Shown here in pieces: positions 54,222 to 55,067 of a stretch of DNA of 55,067 nt. The DNA is from Gammaproteobacteria bacterium (lineage in GTDB: Bacteria; Pseudomonadota; Gammaproteobacteria; Francisellales; CACEW01): the NCBI GenBank assembly GCA_029256015.1, contig JAQSYQ010000012.1:1-55067 (forward strand), written 5' to 3'. Every line of letters starts with the position of its first letter. The first letter of the stretch is position 1. The translations under genes and the position numbers were made by a program. The notes beneath the pieces were generated by a model. It worked only from the letters and a program-made list of their open reading frames with translations. It ran no database searches and was not told the origin of the DNA.

Positions 54222-54875
54222 ATGACCCAAGATCAAATGAAACAATCCGCGGCAGAAGCTGCTATTAAATATGTCGAGTACGATATGATTGTTGGGGTGG
54301 GAACCGGTTCAACCGTAAAATATTTCATCGAAGCTTTAGCTAAAGTTAAGGGTAAATTAAAAGCCTGTGTCTCAAGTTCTGAAGCCACCACTAATCTTTT
54401 AAAATCATTCAATATTCCGGTAGTGGACCTTAATTCAGTTTCAGCCATCGACATTTATGTAGACGGCGCCGATGAGGTTAATAAGCATAAACAAATGATT
54501 AAAGGCGGCGGCGCGGCCCTCACCCGTGAAAAAATTATAGCCGCTGTATCCAAACAATTTATCTGCATAGTAGATGATAAAAAAGTCGTAGATGTACTGG
54601 GCAAATTCCCTCTTCCCGTTGAGGTGATCCCCATGGCAAGAAGCTATGTGGCAAGAGAGTTATTAAAACTCGGCGGCCAGCCCATATACAGAGAAGGCGT
54701 TATTACAGACAACGGCAATGTGATTTTGGACGTTCATAACCTCAATATTCTTGAGCCCACGAAGCTTGAAGCTGAAATCAACCAAATCGTAGGAGTAGTC
54801 ACCAACGGCCTGTTTGCCAGAAGGCCGGCAGATAAAGTGATCGTTGGCACCGAGCAAGGTATAAAAACATTTTAA
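54222..54875 (+). CDS. rpiA: Ribose-5-phosphate isomerase A
   Basis: Interconverts ribose 5-phosphate and ribulose 5-phosphate. The 217-residue product has [20 protein letters not shown] (catalytic Asp pair) and [12 protein letters not shown] with catalytic Glu and Lys. AAAGGA lies seven bases before the ATG. It is divergent from the PfkB kinase across a 70-base promoter gap. Confidence 0.98.
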   Translation: MTQDQMKQSAAEAAIKYVEYDMIVGVGTGSTVKYFIEALAKVKGKLKACVSSSEATTNLLKSFNIPVVDLNSVSAIDIYVDGADEVNKHKQMIKGGGAALTREKIIAAVSKQFICIVDDKKVVDVLGKFPLPVEVIPMARSYVARELLKLGGQPIYREGVITDNGNVILDVHNLNILEPTKLEAEINQIVGVVTNGLFARRPADKVIVGTEQGIKTF

Positions 54876-54928
54876 TACGATGCAGCGCTCATGCTGAATT
54901 AAACTTTAACAATACCCTGATAATTTTA

Positions 54929-54956
54929 TTGACATCTCAGCTCCCAACAGTACAAT
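54929..54956 (+). promoter_or_regulatory. Sigma-70 promoter of tRNA-Ser
   Basis: A consensus TTGACA (54929-54934) and TACAAT (54951-54956) are 16 bases apart. Transcription should start close to 54963, nine bases before the mature tRNA 5' end. Confidence 0.85.
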
Positions 54957-54971
54957 GTCACAGCAAGATTT

Positions 54972-55064
54972 GGAGAGGTGGCCGAGTGGTCGAAGGCGCT
55001 CCCCTGCTAAGGGAGTATACGGTCAAAAGCTGTATCGAGGGTTCGAATCCCTCCCTCTCCGCCA
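54972..55064 (+). tRNA. tRNA-Ser(GCU)
   Basis: A 93-nt class II tRNA reading AGC/AGU. The acceptor GGAGAGG pairs with CCTCTCC, the discriminator is G, and CCA is encoded at 55062-55064. The anticodon stem CTCCC/GGGAG holds a 7-base loop with GCT at 55006-55008. The long variable arm typical of serine tRNAs lies after it, and the T-arm carries GGTTCGAATCC. Confidence 0.97.
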
Positions 55065-55067
55065 TAT

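Overview
The window reads as a chromosomal stretch of a moderately AT-rich gammaproteobacterium, most likely an intracellular or host-associated member of the Legionellales/Coxiellaceae side of the class. This is inferred from gene content and order: EF-P with EpmA, prfB with the RF2 frameshift, the rpsB-tsf / pyrH-frr-uppS-cdsA / bamA-skp-lpxD-fabZ-lpxA chain, an AddAB-like repair pair, and eukaryotic-like proteins (ankyrin, kinesin-light-chain-type TPR, F-box-like, possible CaaX and NLS tails) placed between housekeeping genes. No phage, transposase, conjugation or CRISPR locus was seen. The only RNA gene found is a tRNA-Ser at the right edge.

Layout. 1-9.5 kb: Bax-inhibitor-family membrane protein, alanine dehydrogenase, cardiolipin synthase and the AddA/AddB-like pair. 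9.6-17.6 kb: phosphatidylserine decarboxylase with two unknown genes behind it, then epmA, efp, lysS and prfB on the minus strand. Two unknown genes on the opposite strand, one with a CaaX-like end and one with tandem F-box motifs, split the usual prfB-lysS pair. 17.7-21.6 kb: nucleotide-sugar epimerase, pdxJ, recO, cold-shock protein, rnhB. 21.8-36.5 kb: envelope block. A GnnB-like aminotransferase (with a PIN-like N-terminus), a GnnA-like oxidoreductase and lpxB lie on the plus strand. On the minus strand run pyrH, frr, uppS, cdsA, a hotdog thioesterase, bamA, skp, lpxD, fabZ and two lpxA genes. Together they predict lipid A built on UDP-2,3-diamino-sugar with amide-linked acyl chains. 36.6-42.2 kb: a very large lipase-like, C-terminally membrane-anchored protein separates rpsB-tsf from pyrH and is bracketed by two direct copies of a terminator-plus-repeat cassette. 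rpsB itself has a long histone-like Lys/Ala tail. 42.3-47 kb: map, two tiny unknown genes, asparaginase, a TPR protein and tadA. 47-48.9 kb: three consecutive unknown genes for single-pass membrane proteins with cytoplasmic-type basic tails. 49-55 kb: guaA, guaB, folD, a PfkB-family (adenosine) kinase, rpiA and tRNA-Ser(GCU).

The main non-genic theme is short palindromic repeats. A family built on CCCTCC...GGAGGG hairpins occurs at about eight places. Three copies are fused in frame into coding sequence (once in the AddA-like gene, twice in lpxB), one supplies the Shine-Dalgarno of psd, and two bracket the lipase gene. A second kind is a long imperfect palindrome (roughly 120-150 bases) whose outer arm contains the stop codon of the preceding gene; it follows efp, the second lpxA and guaB. 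No database comparison was possible, so novelty statements are inferences.
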